Shown here piece by piece: positions 26,864 through 35,783 of a DNA stretch of 64,000 bases. The notes beneath the pieces are model-generated. The model was not told where the DNA came from and did not search any database. It saw only the letters and a program-made list of their open reading frames with translations. Position 1 is the first letter of the stretch, and each line of letters opens with the position of its first letter. Location of the stretch: NCBI GenBank assembly GCA_963815775.1, contig CAWFIB010000025.1, forward strand, positions 1 through 64,000, in the 5' to 3' direction. A program made the translations under genes and the position numbers. Source of the stretch: CAVVDY01 sp963815775. GTDB lineage: Bacteria; Acidobacteriota; Terriglobia; Terriglobales; Acidobacteriaceae.

Positions 26864-27570
26864 CCCAGTGTCTGCCCCGGCTTCATCTCCACCACCTCAG
26901 GCCCGCCCGGGCCCAACAGGGCCTTCAGTTGCGAAGGCGTCCCGGTGAGCGGTGGAAACGTTCCGAAATGCATAGGGATGACGAACTTCGGCTTCAATAA
27001 TCCGCAAGCGTAGGCGGCCTCGCGCGGATTCATGGTGAACAGATCGCCGATGGGCAGCATGGCAATCTCCGGCGCGTACAGCTCGCGAATGATGGCCATG
27101 TCGCCGAAGACGCCGGTATCGCCCGCGTGGTAGAGCTTTACGCCGCCGGGCAGCTCCAGCACGTAGCCGCAGGCCTCGCCGCCATAGACGATGCTGCCGT
27201 CGTCCTCCATGATGCCGCAGGAGTGCACCGCATTGACCATCGTAGCCTTGATGCCGGCTACGGTCTGTGTGCCTCCCTTGTTCATGGGATTGATGTTCTT
27301 GGCGCCTTTCTTCTGTAGCCACAGGCACAACTCAAAGATGCCGACGATTTGTGGCTGATGTTGCTTGACGATCGCCACCGCATCGCCAATGTGGTCTCCG
27401 TGGCCGTGCGTGCAGATGAGCGCGTCCGCCTTCTTCACCTGCTTGTCGTTATCGGGACACATGGGATTGCCCATCACCCACGGATCGACATAGACCGTCA
27501 CGCCATCTTTGGTCTCGATGCGGAAGCTAGCGTGGCCTAGCCAGGTGAGCTTGTTGCCGTGCAGATTCAT
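26860..27570 (-). CDS. UPF0173 metal-dependent hydrolase (MBL fold)
   Basis: 236 aa. Metallo-beta-lactamase fold with LTWLGHASFRIE at the N-terminus, the THGHGDHIGD metal site, LYHAGDTGVFGDM and the late IPMHFGTFP histidine, the pattern of UPF0173 proteins (YtkL-like). The reaction is not known. The start at 27570 has AGGA 6 nt upstream; the open frame extends 23 codons further without an SD. First gene of the three-gene operon ending in trmFO. Confidence 0.88.
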   Translation of the reverse strand: MNLHGNKLTWLGHASFRIETKDGVTVYVDPWVMGNPMCPDNDKQVKKADALICTHGHGDHIGDAVAIVKQHQPQIVGIFELCLWLQKKGAKNINPMNKGGTQTVAGIKATMVNAVHSCGIMEDDGSIVYGGEACGYVLELPGGVKLYHAGDTGVFGDMAIIRELYAPEIAMLPIGDLFTMNPREAAYACGLLKPKFVIPMHFGTFPPLTGTPSQLKALLGPGGPEVVEMKPGQTLG

Positions 27571-27639
27571 TGCGAGTCCTCGACGAATGAGATGCGTTGG
27601 GAATAGTAGTGCTAAAGAGAAATTGTACGACGGCCGCAT

Positions 27640-27798
27640 TTTTCGCTATTGGCTCTTCGCTTTTCGCCATGTCATCCTGAACGAAGTGAAGGAGCTGCTT
27701 TCGTGCGATTGGCGTGAGCGGGTGGTCCCCGGTGGCCTTCGATCGCTGGTTCGAGCCCGACTCAAGCCAAAAGCCAAAAGGGAATAGCGAATAGCGCT
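27640..27798. repeat. Composite intergenic repeats
   Basis: Contains GTCATCCTGAACGAAGTGAAGG (27670-27691), one of a family also seen at about 22136, 36884 and inside leuS, flanked by GCTATTGGCTCTTCGCTTTTC and the near-inverted AAAAGCCAAAAGGGAATAGCG, a text that recurs at 49488-49592. Confidence 0.5.
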
Positions 27799-27827
27799 CA
27801 TTCCACTGCTATCATGGACAGGCGTTC

Positions 27828-29594
27828 ATGAGTTCTACAGCTCAAAATCCGCTGGTCGCGGGCACGCTCGACAGCTATCTGCTGGAGGTTGCCGATGCGG
27901 TGAATACTACCCTCGACGTGAATACCTTGTTGCAGCGCGTCTCCGAGATGCTGAAGCGCGTGCTGGATTACGAGGTCTTCGCCATCCTGCTGCTCAACGA
28001 AAAGACGCAGGAACTGCGCGTGCGCTTCCAGGTGGGGCACCCGCCGGACGTCGCCGAGCGCATTCGCATTAAGGTTGGCCATGGCGTGACCGGCAAGGCC
28101 GTCGAGCTCAGGGAGCCGGTGCTGGTCAACGATGCGCGCTCGGAGGAGAACTTCATCAACTCTGCGCCCGGCGTGCGTTCCGAGCTGGCGGTGCCGCTGA
28201 TCGCCAAGAACAAAGTCATCGGCGTGCTCGATGTCGAGGCCGCACAGCCCAATGCCTTCAACGACGATCATGTCCGCCTGCTTACGCTGTTCGGCTCGCG
28301 CATCGCTGTGGGCATCGAAAACGCGCGGCTTTATACGCGGGTGTCGCGCCAGGCGCGCCAGTTGACGCTGCTCACCGAGATCAGCCGCGAGCTTACGTCT
28401 ATTCTGAATGTCGATCAGTTGCTGAAGCGTATTGCCGACCTGGTAACGCGCATCATCGACTACCAGATGTTCTCGATCCTGTTGCTTGATTCCACCGGCA
28501 AGGTGCTGACTCACCGCTTTTCGTTGCGTTTTAAAGAAAGCGTGCAACTAAAGCACGACATCCCGCTGGGGCGGGGCATTGTCGGCTATGCGGTCCAGCA
28601 TAAGCAGCCGGTGCTGGCGCCCGACGTCAGCAAGGACAAGCGCTACATTGAGGCCAATCCTGAAACGCGCTCCGAGCTGGCGATCCCGCTCATCTACAAG
28701 GACAAGGTCATTGGCGTGCTCGACATCGAGCACACCCGGCGCAACTATTTCAACGACGATCATGTGCGCATCATGACCACCATGGCGGCGCAGGTGGCCA
28801 TCGCCATCGAGAACGCCACGCTCTATGAACGCATCGCCCGCCAGGAGAAGCGGCTGGAGCAGGACCTGGCGGTAGCGCGCGAACTGCAATTCCGCCTGCT
28901 ACCGCCCAAGCTGCCCGTTTTTCAAAACGCGGATGTGGCAACCCGCTTCGCGCCCGCCCGGCAGATCGGCGGCGATCTATATGACTTCCTCAAGTATTCA
29001 GGCGAAGGCATGCACGGCATCGCGGTGGGTGATGTGAGTGGCAAGGGCGCGCCGGCTGCGATCTACGCCGCGCTGGTCTCCGGCATTGCCCGCTCGCACG
29101 CCATGGAAGAGCCGAGCGCCGGCGGCATGCTGGAAGCCATCAATCTGTCGCTGGTCGAGCGGCCCATCGAAGGGCAATACGTCTCGATGATCTACGCGAT
29201 CTGGGACGACCGCCAGCGTAAGCTGCAAATCGCCAACTCCGGCTTGCCGCGTCCCATCCACTGCCGTGCCCGCCATAGCTCGCTCATCAATGTTACCGGC
29301 TTGCCGATGGGGCTGTTTAACCACGCGGAGTATGACGAGATGACGTTGCAGGCCGACCCCGGCGACGCCTTCATCTTTTTCAGCGATGGAATCCTGGACG
29401 CCACCAGCTCCAAGGGCGAGATGTTTGGCCGCGAGCGCCTGGAGCGAGTGGCCAACCAGAATATGCACCTCAGCGCCGAGGGCCTGGTCGACAAATTATT
29501 CACTGCGGTGAACGAGCACGCCGAGAGCGTCGATCCTTTCGACGACCAGACCATCGTCGTCCTCAAGGTCAAAGAGGCTTCTGGCAAGAAGTGA
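27828..29594 (+). CDS. GAF-GAF-PP2C serine phosphatase (RsbU/SpoIIE type)
   Basis: 588 aa, soluble. Two tandem GAF sensor domains (about 30-165 and 190-340; each with the ARSEENF/KDKRYIEANP..RSELA.PL pattern), a short coiled coil (RIARQEKRLEQDLAVARELQ) and a C-terminal SpoIIE-type PP2C phosphatase (about 370-582) with metal-binding aspartates in GGDLYDF, VGDVSGKG, FSDGILDA and DDQT. Such proteins dephosphorylate anti-sigma-factor antagonists in response to a ligand or redox signal. No partner anti-sigma genes are adjacent. The final TGA overlaps the GTG start of lysA (GTGA). Confidence 0.9.
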   Translation: MSSTAQNPLVAGTLDSYLLEVADAVNTTLDVNTLLQRVSEMLKRVLDYEVFAILLLNEKTQELRVRFQVGHPPDVAERIRIKVGHGVTGKAVELREPVLVNDARSEENFINSAPGVRSELAVPLIAKNKVIGVLDVEAAQPNAFNDDHVRLLTLFGSRIAVGIENARLYTRVSRQARQLTLLTEISRELTSILNVDQLLKRIADLVTRIIDYQMFSILLLDSTGKVLTHRFSLRFKESVQLKHDIPLGRGIVGYAVQHKQPVLAPDVSKDKRYIEANPETRSELAIPLIYKDKVIGVLDIEHTRRNYFNDDHVRIMTTMAAQVAIAIENATLYERIARQEKRLEQDLAVARELQFRLLPPKLPVFQNADVATRFAPARQIGGDLYDFLKYSGEGMHGIAVGDVSGKGAPAAIYAALVSGIARSHAMEEPSAGGMLEAINLSLVERPIEGQYVSMIYAIWDDRQRKLQIANSGLPRPIHCRARHSSLINVTGLPMGLFNHAEYDEMTLQADPGDAFIFFSDGILDATSSKGEMFGRERLERVANQNMHLSAEGLVDKLFTAVNEHAESVDPFDDQTIVVLKVKEASGKK

Positions 29595-30895
29595 AAACCA
29601 GCCTTCCCTCCGGACGTCCTCCGGGCTTCACCTATCAGTCGTCGGGAATGTTTCGCGGCCGCGAACTGTTTGCCGAAGACGTCTCGGTCGCTACGATCGC
29701 GAAGAAGTTTGGCACGCCGCTGTATGTCTACTCCGGGGAAACCATTCGCAGCCGTTATGCCGAGTTCGACAAAGCGTTCGCCGGACAAAAGCACACCGTC
29801 TGCTACTCGGTGAAGGCGAACTCGAACCTGTCGGTGCTGAAGTTGCTGGCCAAGCTGGGCGCGGGGTTCGACGTCGTTTCCGGCGGGGAACTGCGGCGGG
29901 TGCTGGCGGCGGACCGCAAGGCGGCAGGGAAGGTTGTCTTTTCCGGCGTCGGCAAGCAGGCGGAGGAGATCGACCTTGCGCTGCACTCCAACATTCTGCT
30001 GTTCAATGTCGAGAGCGCGAGCGAGCTGCGGCTTCTGGCTGCGCGTGCGGCCCACCTGCGCAAGCCTGCGCCGTATGCAGCGCGTGTCAATCCCGATGTG
30101 AATGCGCGTACCCACCCGTACATCTCCACCGGGTTGCACCAGCACAAATTCGGGGTGCCGCTGCATAGCGCGCGCGAGCTCTACCGGTCGATATCCGGCA
30201 ACAAGTATCTGCAGGCCGTCGGCGTAAGCACGCACATCGGATCGCAGATCACCGAGCTGTCGACGTTCCGCGAGGCTATGGAAAAGGTCGCAGACTTTGT
30301 GGCGGCGCTTCGCGCCGACGGCCACGACATTCGCTACGTCGATGCCGGTGGCGGACTCGGCATCAGCTACCGCTCAGACCAAGGCGCCGATTTCGCAGAC
30401 GCGGTCAAAGCTTACGCCAATGGAGTTATTGGGCCGCTGCGCAAGCTCGACATCCAGCTCCTGCTGGAGCCGGGCCGCTCGATCGTCGGGCCGGCAGGAA
30501 TCCTGGTCACGCGCATTGTTTACAAGAAGACCAACGATGGGAAGCTCTTCCTGGTAACCGACGCAGCCATGAACGACCTGCTTCGGCCCGCGCTCTACGA
30601 CGCCTATCACGAGATTGTCCCGGTAACGGCGCGCCGGGGAGCGAATAAAATCACCGCCGATGTGGTCGGCCCAATTTGCGAGAGCTCCGACTTCTTCGCC
30701 CGCGGTCGCGAGCTGCCTGAGGTGGAAGAGGGCGATCTGCTGGCCGTTCTTGATACGGGCGCGTATGGAATGTCGCTGGCGTCGAACTACAACACGCGTC
30801 CGCGCGCCGCAGAGGTTCTGGTGAATGGCCGCCGGGTGCGTCTCATCCGCCGCCGCGAAACCGCCGACGACCTGCTCGAACCGGAAAAACTGTAG
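29591..30895 (+). CDS. lysA: Diaminopimelate decarboxylase
   Basis: 434 aa. PLP-binding lysine in YSVKANSNL, glycine-rich DAGGGLGISYR, the specificity region LEPGRSIVG, and C-terminal CESSDFF and DTGAYGMSLASNYN, all typical of LysA (meso-DAP to lysine). Start is GTG overlapping the upstream TGA by four bases; no SD, so coupling to the phosphatase gene is likely. The pairing of a stress-signalling phosphatase with lysA has no evident functional logic. The lysA stop is 3 bp from the end of the convergent nadK. Confidence 0.94.
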   Translation: MKTSLPSGRPPGFTYQSSGMFRGRELFAEDVSVATIAKKFGTPLYVYSGETIRSRYAEFDKAFAGQKHTVCYSVKANSNLSVLKLLAKLGAGFDVVSGGELRRVLAADRKAAGKVVFSGVGKQAEEIDLALHSNILLFNVESASELRLLAARAAHLRKPAPYAARVNPDVNARTHPYISTGLHQHKFGVPLHSARELYRSISGNKYLQAVGVSTHIGSQITELSTFREAMEKVADFVAALRADGHDIRYVDAGGGLGISYRSDQGADFADAVKAYANGVIGPLRKLDIQLLLEPGRSIVGPAGILVTRIVYKKTNDGKLFLVTDAAMNDLLRPALYDAYHEIVPVTARRGANKITADVVGPICESSDFFARGRELPEVEEGDLLAVLDTGAYGMSLASNYNTRPRAAEVLVNGRRVRLIRRRETADDLLEPEKL

Positions 30896-30898
30896 GCC

Positions 30899-31756
30899 CT
30901 AGCGTTGGCCCCACTTCAGCTTGTTGCGCAGCACATCGAAGAACGTTCGCCGCACCCGCATGAGCTTCACGTTATGGCTGGCGCGCCGGCAGATAACGCG
31001 GTCGCCCTGCCGCACCGGCATACCCACCTGCCCGTCGATGGAAAGGAATGCTTCCTCCTGATTGGTTTCCACCAGCAACTCAATCTTCGCGTGATCGCTC
31101 ACCACCAGAGGACGATGCGTCAGCGAATGCGGGCAAACCGGCGTCACCACAAACGCCCCTACCGTCGGCATCAGGATTGGCCCGCCTGCGGCCAGCGAAT
31201 AAGCAGTCGAACCCGTCGGGGTCGAAACGATCACGCCGTCTGCTTTGTAGCTGAAGACGAAGTTCCCGTCGATTACCAGGTCGAACTCCACCAGCCGGGA
31301 GATCGCGCTCTTGTTCACCACCACGTCATTCAACGCGAAGTGCTGCGCCAGGCACTCATCCTTGCGCATGAGCTCAGCATGAAGCACCGAGCGCTCTTCC
31401 ACCGGACACTGGCCGCGGTTGACGGCCTCGAGCGTGTCATACATCTCGGCCAGAGGCACTTCAGTGAGAAAGCCCAGCGAGCCGAGATTTACTGCCAGGA
31501 TGGGGACGTCGGCGTGGGCCACCGCGCGCGCCGCCGACAGCAGCGTGCCATCGCCGCCCAGCACCAGCACAAAGTCGGGACGCCTGTCGCCCACTTCATC
31601 GCGGCTGACGACCTCCGCGCCATCGGTGGTATAGCCGGCAGTCTCCTGGTCGAGATAAAGGTGATACCCGTGCCTGCGAAACCAGGCAAGCAGTTCGGGC
31701 AGAATGGTGGCCAACTCGGGCTTGGAGGGCTTACTGATGATCGCGGCTGACTTCAT
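30899..31756 (-). CDS. nadK: NAD kinase
   Basis: 285 aa. The catalytic GGDGTLL and NLGSLGFLTEV motifs, SPTGSTAYSLAAGGPI-like TPTGSTAYSLAAGGP and the terminal region are those of ATP-NAD kinase, which makes NADP. I took the ATG at 31756 (MKSAAIISKP, the normal family start); an in-frame TTG at 31768 directly after the tlyA TGA is also possible. It is transcribed with tlyA, a neighbour pair common in bacteria. Downstream it almost touches lysA (2-3 bp gap), leaving no room for separate terminators. Confidence 0.94.
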   Translation of the reverse strand: MKSAAIISKPSKPELATILPELLAWFRRHGYHLYLDQETAGYTTDGAEVVSRDEVGDRRPDFVLVLGGDGTLLSAARAVAHADVPILAVNLGSLGFLTEVPLAEMYDTLEAVNRGQCPVEERSVLHAELMRKDECLAQHFALNDVVVNKSAISRLVEFDLVIDGNFVFSYKADGVIVSTPTGSTAYSLAAGGPILMPTVGAFVVTPVCPHSLTHRPLVVSDHAKIELLVETNQEEAFLSIDGQVGMPVRQGDRVICRRASHNVKLMRVRRTFFDVLRNKLKWGQR

Positions 31757-31768
31757 CGTAGGAAGCAA

Positions 31769-32557
31769 TCAGTGTACCGCAGAGGGTTCTGCCGAAGCTC
31801 CGAACACCGCATGCAGGAGAAACTCGTGGTTGCCTTCGGCGCCGAGAATCGGAGAATCGATCGACTCGATCTCCATTCCGCCTAGCTTTTCCACCGCCGC
31901 CGCCACCTTGCTGACGGCCGCCTGGTGCGCCTCGGCATCGCGCACGATCCCCCCTTTGCCCACTAGCTCGCGTCCCACTTCAAACTGCGGCTTCACCAGC
32001 ACGACCAGCTTGAACCGCGCAGCTCCTGAGGCGTGCACGCATGCTACGACGGCCGGCAAAACCAGCGTCGCCGAAATGAACGACACATCCATGGCGAGGA
32101 ACGCGATCGGCTGGCGCGGAGAACCGCCGGGCCATAGCTGCTCCGGCGTGAGATAGCGGGCGTTGGTCTTCTCCAGGAGGCGGACCCGCGGGTCGGCGCG
32201 CAGCTTCGCGTCAATCTGTCCATAGCCGGTATCAACGGCGATCACCTGACTCGCGCCGTTTTGCAGCAGGCAATCGGTAAAGCCTCCCGTCGACGCGCCA
32301 ATGTCCAGGCACACCCGGCCGCGCACGTCGATGTGCCAATGCGCCAGGGCTTCCGCCAGCTTCAGTCCGCCACGGCTGACGTAGGGAAGATCGTCGCCGA
32401 GGATGCGAATAACGGCGTCGCTGGTAACCGAGCCGCCCGCCTTTTCGACCTTCTGCTCATCGACCAGCACCCGCCCCGCAAGAATGAGCGCTTGCCCACG
32501 CTCGCGCGACGGCACCAGTCCACGTTCCACCAGCAGGCGATCGAGTCGCAGCTTCAC
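31769..32557 (-). CDS. tlyA: TlyA family rRNA methyltransferase
   Basis: 262 aa. N-terminal S4 RNA-binding domain (RLDRLLVERGLVPSRERGQA) followed by an FtsJ-type Rossmann methyltransferase (CLDIGASTGGFTDCLLQNGA; AMDVSFIS; VVLVKPQFE). TlyA methylates the 2'-OH of cytidines in 16S/23S rRNA and its loss gives capreomycin resistance in mycobacteria. Start is GTG. The stop abuts the following nadK reading frame. The old name hemolysin A is not supported by anything in this sequence. Confidence 0.92.
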   Translation of the reverse strand: MKLRLDRLLVERGLVPSRERGQALILAGRVLVDEQKVEKAGGSVTSDAVIRILGDDLPYVSRGGLKLAEALAHWHIDVRGRVCLDIGASTGGFTDCLLQNGASQVIAVDTGYGQIDAKLRADPRVRLLEKTNARYLTPEQLWPGGSPRQPIAFLAMDVSFISATLVLPAVVACVHASGAARFKLVVLVKPQFEVGRELVGKGGIVRDAEAHQAAVSKVAAAVEKLGGMEIESIDSPILGAEGNHEFLLHAVFGASAEPSAVH

Positions 32558-32828
32558 CGCGCCAGCCTAACACGAGCAGGAGGGTGTGACGCGCATCACA
32601 TCTGCACCGTGCATGAGTCAGTCTGCTACGACGTTCGGGGAATTCATGACTTAGCGCGGCACGCGCCGCCCTTTTCCACAATGTATTCACATTTTCGTTG
32701 GAAAACCTCCTGTAACATTCAGAGCGCGGCCCGGAGAAAAAATCTTCATGAAAGCGTGCCGGCGCAAGCTTCAGCCAGCCGCGTCATTGTCGCTTACAAT
32801 ACGAGCACGATCCCTAAGAAATCTTTGC

Positions 32829-33779
32829 ATGGCGACCATACTCATCGATCCCTCCAGCGACCAACCCGTTTCTCCTGATCGGCAACCATTCGCCGGAATT
32901 GTTCCCGGCCCGGAGGTTGCGGCTTCACCCGCCGATCCCAACATGCTGCGCAAGCTCTACGCGGCCATGCTACGTTGCTGCATGGTTGAAGAGCGAGCCG
33001 AGGAACTGGATCGCTCGCACCGACTGAAATCGCCGATGCAGCGGCGCGGCCTGGAAGCCACGACCATCGGCAGCCTCATCGAGCTGCGCGCCGGCGATGC
33101 CATCTCCACCGAGCTTGGCTTTGCCGCACACACCTTGTCCGGTCGGCCACTGGGTCTGTACTTCGCTGAACTCTATGGGCTGTGTTCCGAGTATCTGGCC
33201 TTTGCTCCGGAAGCGGCGCACAGCGCCATTTGTCTCTTGCCGCGCGCGCAAACCATCGCGGCGCAGTTGGACACAGCCGCCGGGTTTGCACTCGCCCTGA
33301 AGGAGCTACAGCGTTCCAACGTTGTGCTGGTGCACTTGCCTGACGGCGCGAACGCGCTGGGATACTGGCATGACGCCGCCACACTGGCGGCGGCTGAGCG
33401 ACTGCCCATCATCTTCGTTGCTATCAGCGAACTCGTCGGCCGCTTTGGCAACAGCGATCTTCGCCAGCGCGCCTCGACGTACGGCATTCCGGGCATCACC
33501 GTGGATGGCGGCGACCTTGTCGCGACGTGGCGCGTCGCGCAGGAGTCGATTCACCGCGCGCGCAGCGGCGCTGGGCCGACTCTGATTGATAGCCAAATTC
33601 CGGTAATGCAGCCGAATTCAGATGCCCACGCCGCCGGCAAGCCGCTTGCCCGAATGCAGCACTATCTTAAAAAGCGCAGGCTGTGGGATGAATCGTGGAA
33701 AAACGAGCTGGTACAGAAGTTTGCTGCGGAGATCGAAGAAGCACAGGCGTTCTTCGCGAAGGCAGGCGACACTCAGTAG
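32829..33779 (+). CDS. Orphan E1-alpha-like thiamine-diphosphate enzyme relative
   Basis: 316 aa. The overall line-up follows the alpha subunit of 2-oxoacid dehydrogenase E1: LRKLYAAMLRCCMVEERAEE, a central stretch ending LPIIFVAISE, and RQRASTYGIPGITVDGGDLV (the usual region for channel to the active site). The GDGxxN motif that holds thiamine diphosphate and Mg is replaced by LPDGANALGYWHDAA, and the ENN that normally follows is missing. No E1-beta or E2 gene is near. A non-catalytic or regulatory paralogue is therefore more likely than a working dehydrogenase. Start ATG has only a weak SD (AAGAAA). Confidence 0.7.
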   Translation: MATILIDPSSDQPVSPDRQPFAGIVPGPEVAASPADPNMLRKLYAAMLRCCMVEERAEELDRSHRLKSPMQRRGLEATTIGSLIELRAGDAISTELGFAAHTLSGRPLGLYFAELYGLCSEYLAFAPEAAHSAICLLPRAQTIAAQLDTAAGFALALKELQRSNVVLVHLPDGANALGYWHDAATLAAAERLPIIFVAISELVGRFGNSDLRQRASTYGIPGITVDGGDLVATWRVAQESIHRARSGAGPTLIDSQIPVMQPNSDAHAAGKPLARMQHYLKKRRLWDESWKNELVQKFAAEIEEAQAFFAKAGDTQ

Positions 33780-33879
33780 CCAGGGGACCAGCCCGCGAGC
33801 TGCCGAGAGGCTACGCCCCAGAATGACAATCGTTATGTCCGCGCGATCTGCGTTCTTTCGCGGTTGATCTCAGGCCCGC

Positions 33880-34218
33880 CTAAATCCCCATCGCCTCGTA
33901 ACCACCCGAATCATTCAAAGGCCGTCGGAACTTCCGCGATTCATACGGATTGTGATAGGTGGAGAGGCGCTTGCGCCGCAGGGCCAGGCCGCCCCAGATG
34001 CCCAGACCCAGCACCGCAGCTACGGCCAGGACGCCAACCACGGCCTTGCCGGGATTCTCGATGATCGGCCCGGCCACGCGAGAGCTGACGCAGAACGCGC
34101 GCCTGGACTTCTTTGCATCCCGGCGGGAGTTGCGACCTGCTACGCGCTTCGCGGTGCGATAGGCGCGCCACAACGGGCTGCCCTCAAAACCTTCTTCTTT
34201 GTCCTTCTTTCCGAACAT
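33880..34218 (-). CDS. Small membrane protein, unknown function
   Basis: 112 aa from an ATG with GGAG about 6 nt upstream. The N-terminal half is very basic (WRAYRTAKRVAGRNSRRDAK), then comes one hydrophobic helix (AVVGVLAVAAVLGLGIWGGL) and a basic Tyr-containing C-terminus (ALRRKRLSTYHNPYESRKF). Likely a single-pass inner membrane protein with positive flanks. I recognise no family. It is convergent with the E1-like gene and divergent from the peroxiredoxin gene. Confidence 0.6.
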   Translation of the reverse strand: MFGKKDKEEGFEGSPLWRAYRTAKRVAGRNSRRDAKKSRRAFCVSSRVAGPIIENPGKAVVGVLAVAAVLGLGIWGGLALRRKRLSTYHNPYESRKFRRPLNDSGGYEAMGI

Positions 34219-34370
34219 AGGAACTCCCAACCAGGCGACTGAACGGCACACCTCCATATTATTACGTCACGGTACCCCTCGCCATCGTCCCTACCCTGCG
34301 CCGACAATGCCCGATCAAGTGCCCACCTTCAAGCCTTTGTTGCAGCCGTGTGACAATTGCCTCTCCGCCC

Positions 34371-34399
34371 TTGCTGCCACTTTCTCGCCTCCGTAGAAT
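34371..34399 (+). promoter_or_regulatory. Promoter of the peroxiredoxin gene
   Basis: TTGCTG (34371-34376), 17-nt spacer, TAGAAT (34394-34399), 34 nt before the ATG at 34434. Confidence 0.6.
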
Positions 34400-34433
34400 C
34401 AAAGTTCTACGTTGTTTTAGGGGCGAGGACAAA

Positions 34434-34916
34434 ATGGAACCTTTGCAAGTGGGCGATCATGCGCCTGATTTCGAGCTTCCCGCCGTCGTGGGCAACATTC
34501 GGCAGCGCGTCAAGCTAAGCGACTACCGCGGCAAGAACGTGGTTTTGGTTTTCTATCCTGCTGATTGGACGCCGGTGTGTACCGCCGAGCTTCCGGCCTT
34601 CAATGCCGAGCTGGAAAAATTTGCCGGCTATAACGCCGACGTCATCGGTATCAGCGTCGACTCCATCCCCAGCCATACCGCGTGGCAGAAAAAAGAAATC
34701 GGCATGTTGAGCCTGCCGCTGGCCAGCGACTTCTTCCCCCATGGCCAGGTGGCGGCCAGTTACGGAATCCTGCGCGAAGGCGATCCGCTGCCCGGTGTCA
34801 GCGAGCGCGCCATCTTCGTGGTCGACAGGGACGGCAAAATCGCTTTCAGCAAACTCTATCCTCTCGACCGCGCCCCCGAGCCGGACGAGATCATCGAGGT
34901 ACTCAGGAAGCTGTGA
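34434..34916 (+). CDS. 1-Cys peroxiredoxin (AhpC/TSA family)
   Basis: 160 aa. The thioredoxin-fold N-terminus (VGDHAPDFELPAV) leads to the peroxidatic motif PADWTPVCTAELP with C49; T46 and the active-site Arg in SERAIFVVDRDG are also present. C49 is the only cysteine in the protein, so a resolving thiol must come from another molecule, as in AhpE-like enzymes. It reduces peroxides in the cytoplasm. ATG at 34434 has GAGGA about 5 nt upstream; the open frame extends 28 codons further up into the promoter, which argues against an earlier start. Confidence 0.9.
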   Translation: MEPLQVGDHAPDFELPAVVGNIRQRVKLSDYRGKNVVLVFYPADWTPVCTAELPAFNAELEKFAGYNADVIGISVDSIPSHTAWQKKEIGMLSLPLASDFFPHGQVAASYGILREGDPLPGVSERAIFVVDRDGKIAFSKLYPLDRAPEPDEIIEVLRKL

Positions 34917-34950
34917 CGCGCAGTCCCTGGCGTCGCGCTACGGTTGAGTC

Positions 34951-35532
34951 TCATTTAAGCCACACGCAGAACGGCGGTCGTAACCGAGCACACGCGGCAA
35001 TGGATCTAAATTGGCGTTTCATCTTCTTTGGATGGCCGCTCATATCTGTCTTGACGGCGCAGACGGTTGAGTGACCGATTCTGGTGTCAAGCGGCTTGGC
35101 GCCATCTGGCAACTCAGCATAGGCCCACATATCGAAGGGCTCGTCATAGCAAAGTTCTAATGCGTCAAAGATGAATGCTTTTGCGCTGGGGCCGATCCTG
35201 CCCGTAACCGGGCCAAGACCAGCCGGTAATAGTTGCCATGTACGCTGGTCGGTCGAATACGAACTTGCGGAGATTTCCGTTGTCGTTGGGCGCGCTACAC
35301 CTGATGATTCGACGAATACCATGTAACCGACAGCGCTCGCTTGATATGTTTGTTGTACGGCAAGCGGGTTCACTTTCGATGACGTGACTAGCCAGAATGT
35401 CTGCCCAATAGTCGCGACGTCTTCAATTTTCCGTGTGAAAATCCTATCCGTTTCCTCATTCGCATGTGGCCCGATCACGCTGATCACCAAAACTGGCGCG
35501 TCAAGGCACGACGACAATAGCAAGCTACCCAC
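34951..35532 (-). CDS. Hypothetical protein, possible N-truncated lipoprotein
   Basis: 193 aa from a GTG; a TGA lies three codons upstream (35542-35544). The N-terminus MGSLLLSSCLDAPVLV contains a lipobox-like L-S-S-C but no positive residues in front, so the signal part may have been lost. The body is a plain mixed sequence without recognisable domain (SSYSTDQRTWQLLPAGLGPV; CYDEPFDMWAYAELPDG), and the last 30 residues look like read-through. G+C is lower than in the neighbours. It is convergent with the peroxiredoxin gene. I do not know the family. Confidence 0.45.
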   Translation of the reverse strand: MGSLLLSSCLDAPVLVISVIGPHANEETDRIFTRKIEDVATIGQTFWLVTSSKVNPLAVQQTYQASAVGYMVFVESSGVARPTTTEISASSYSTDQRTWQLLPAGLGPVTGRIGPSAKAFIFDALELCYDEPFDMWAYAELPDGAKPLDTRIGHSTVCAVKTDMSGHPKKMKRQFRSIAACARLRPPFCVWLK

Positions 35533-35783
35533 GCTGCTTTTTCACTTGCCTCTTCTGGGGTTCCCAACGCACGACAAGGTTTGGGCCTCTGCCGCCGGGC
35601 CGGCAACGATCCGCAGACGCAACAGCCTTACACCGTAGCGACCGGAAGTCAAGCGCAACTAGCCCGTCGACCAGCAGGTTTAGCCCCTGTAAACCTCTGG
35701 GCCAAAAGCGTCAGCGCGGCGTCAACGCCCGTCACTCCCCTGACACTACCCGCCACCAATGGGGCGTTCATCTCGCGGAGAAA

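Noticed and set aside
27730..27775. GGTTCGAGCCCGACTC as a possible tRNA T-arm
   Set aside because: No cloverleaf can be built around it; the text is part of an intergenic repeat.
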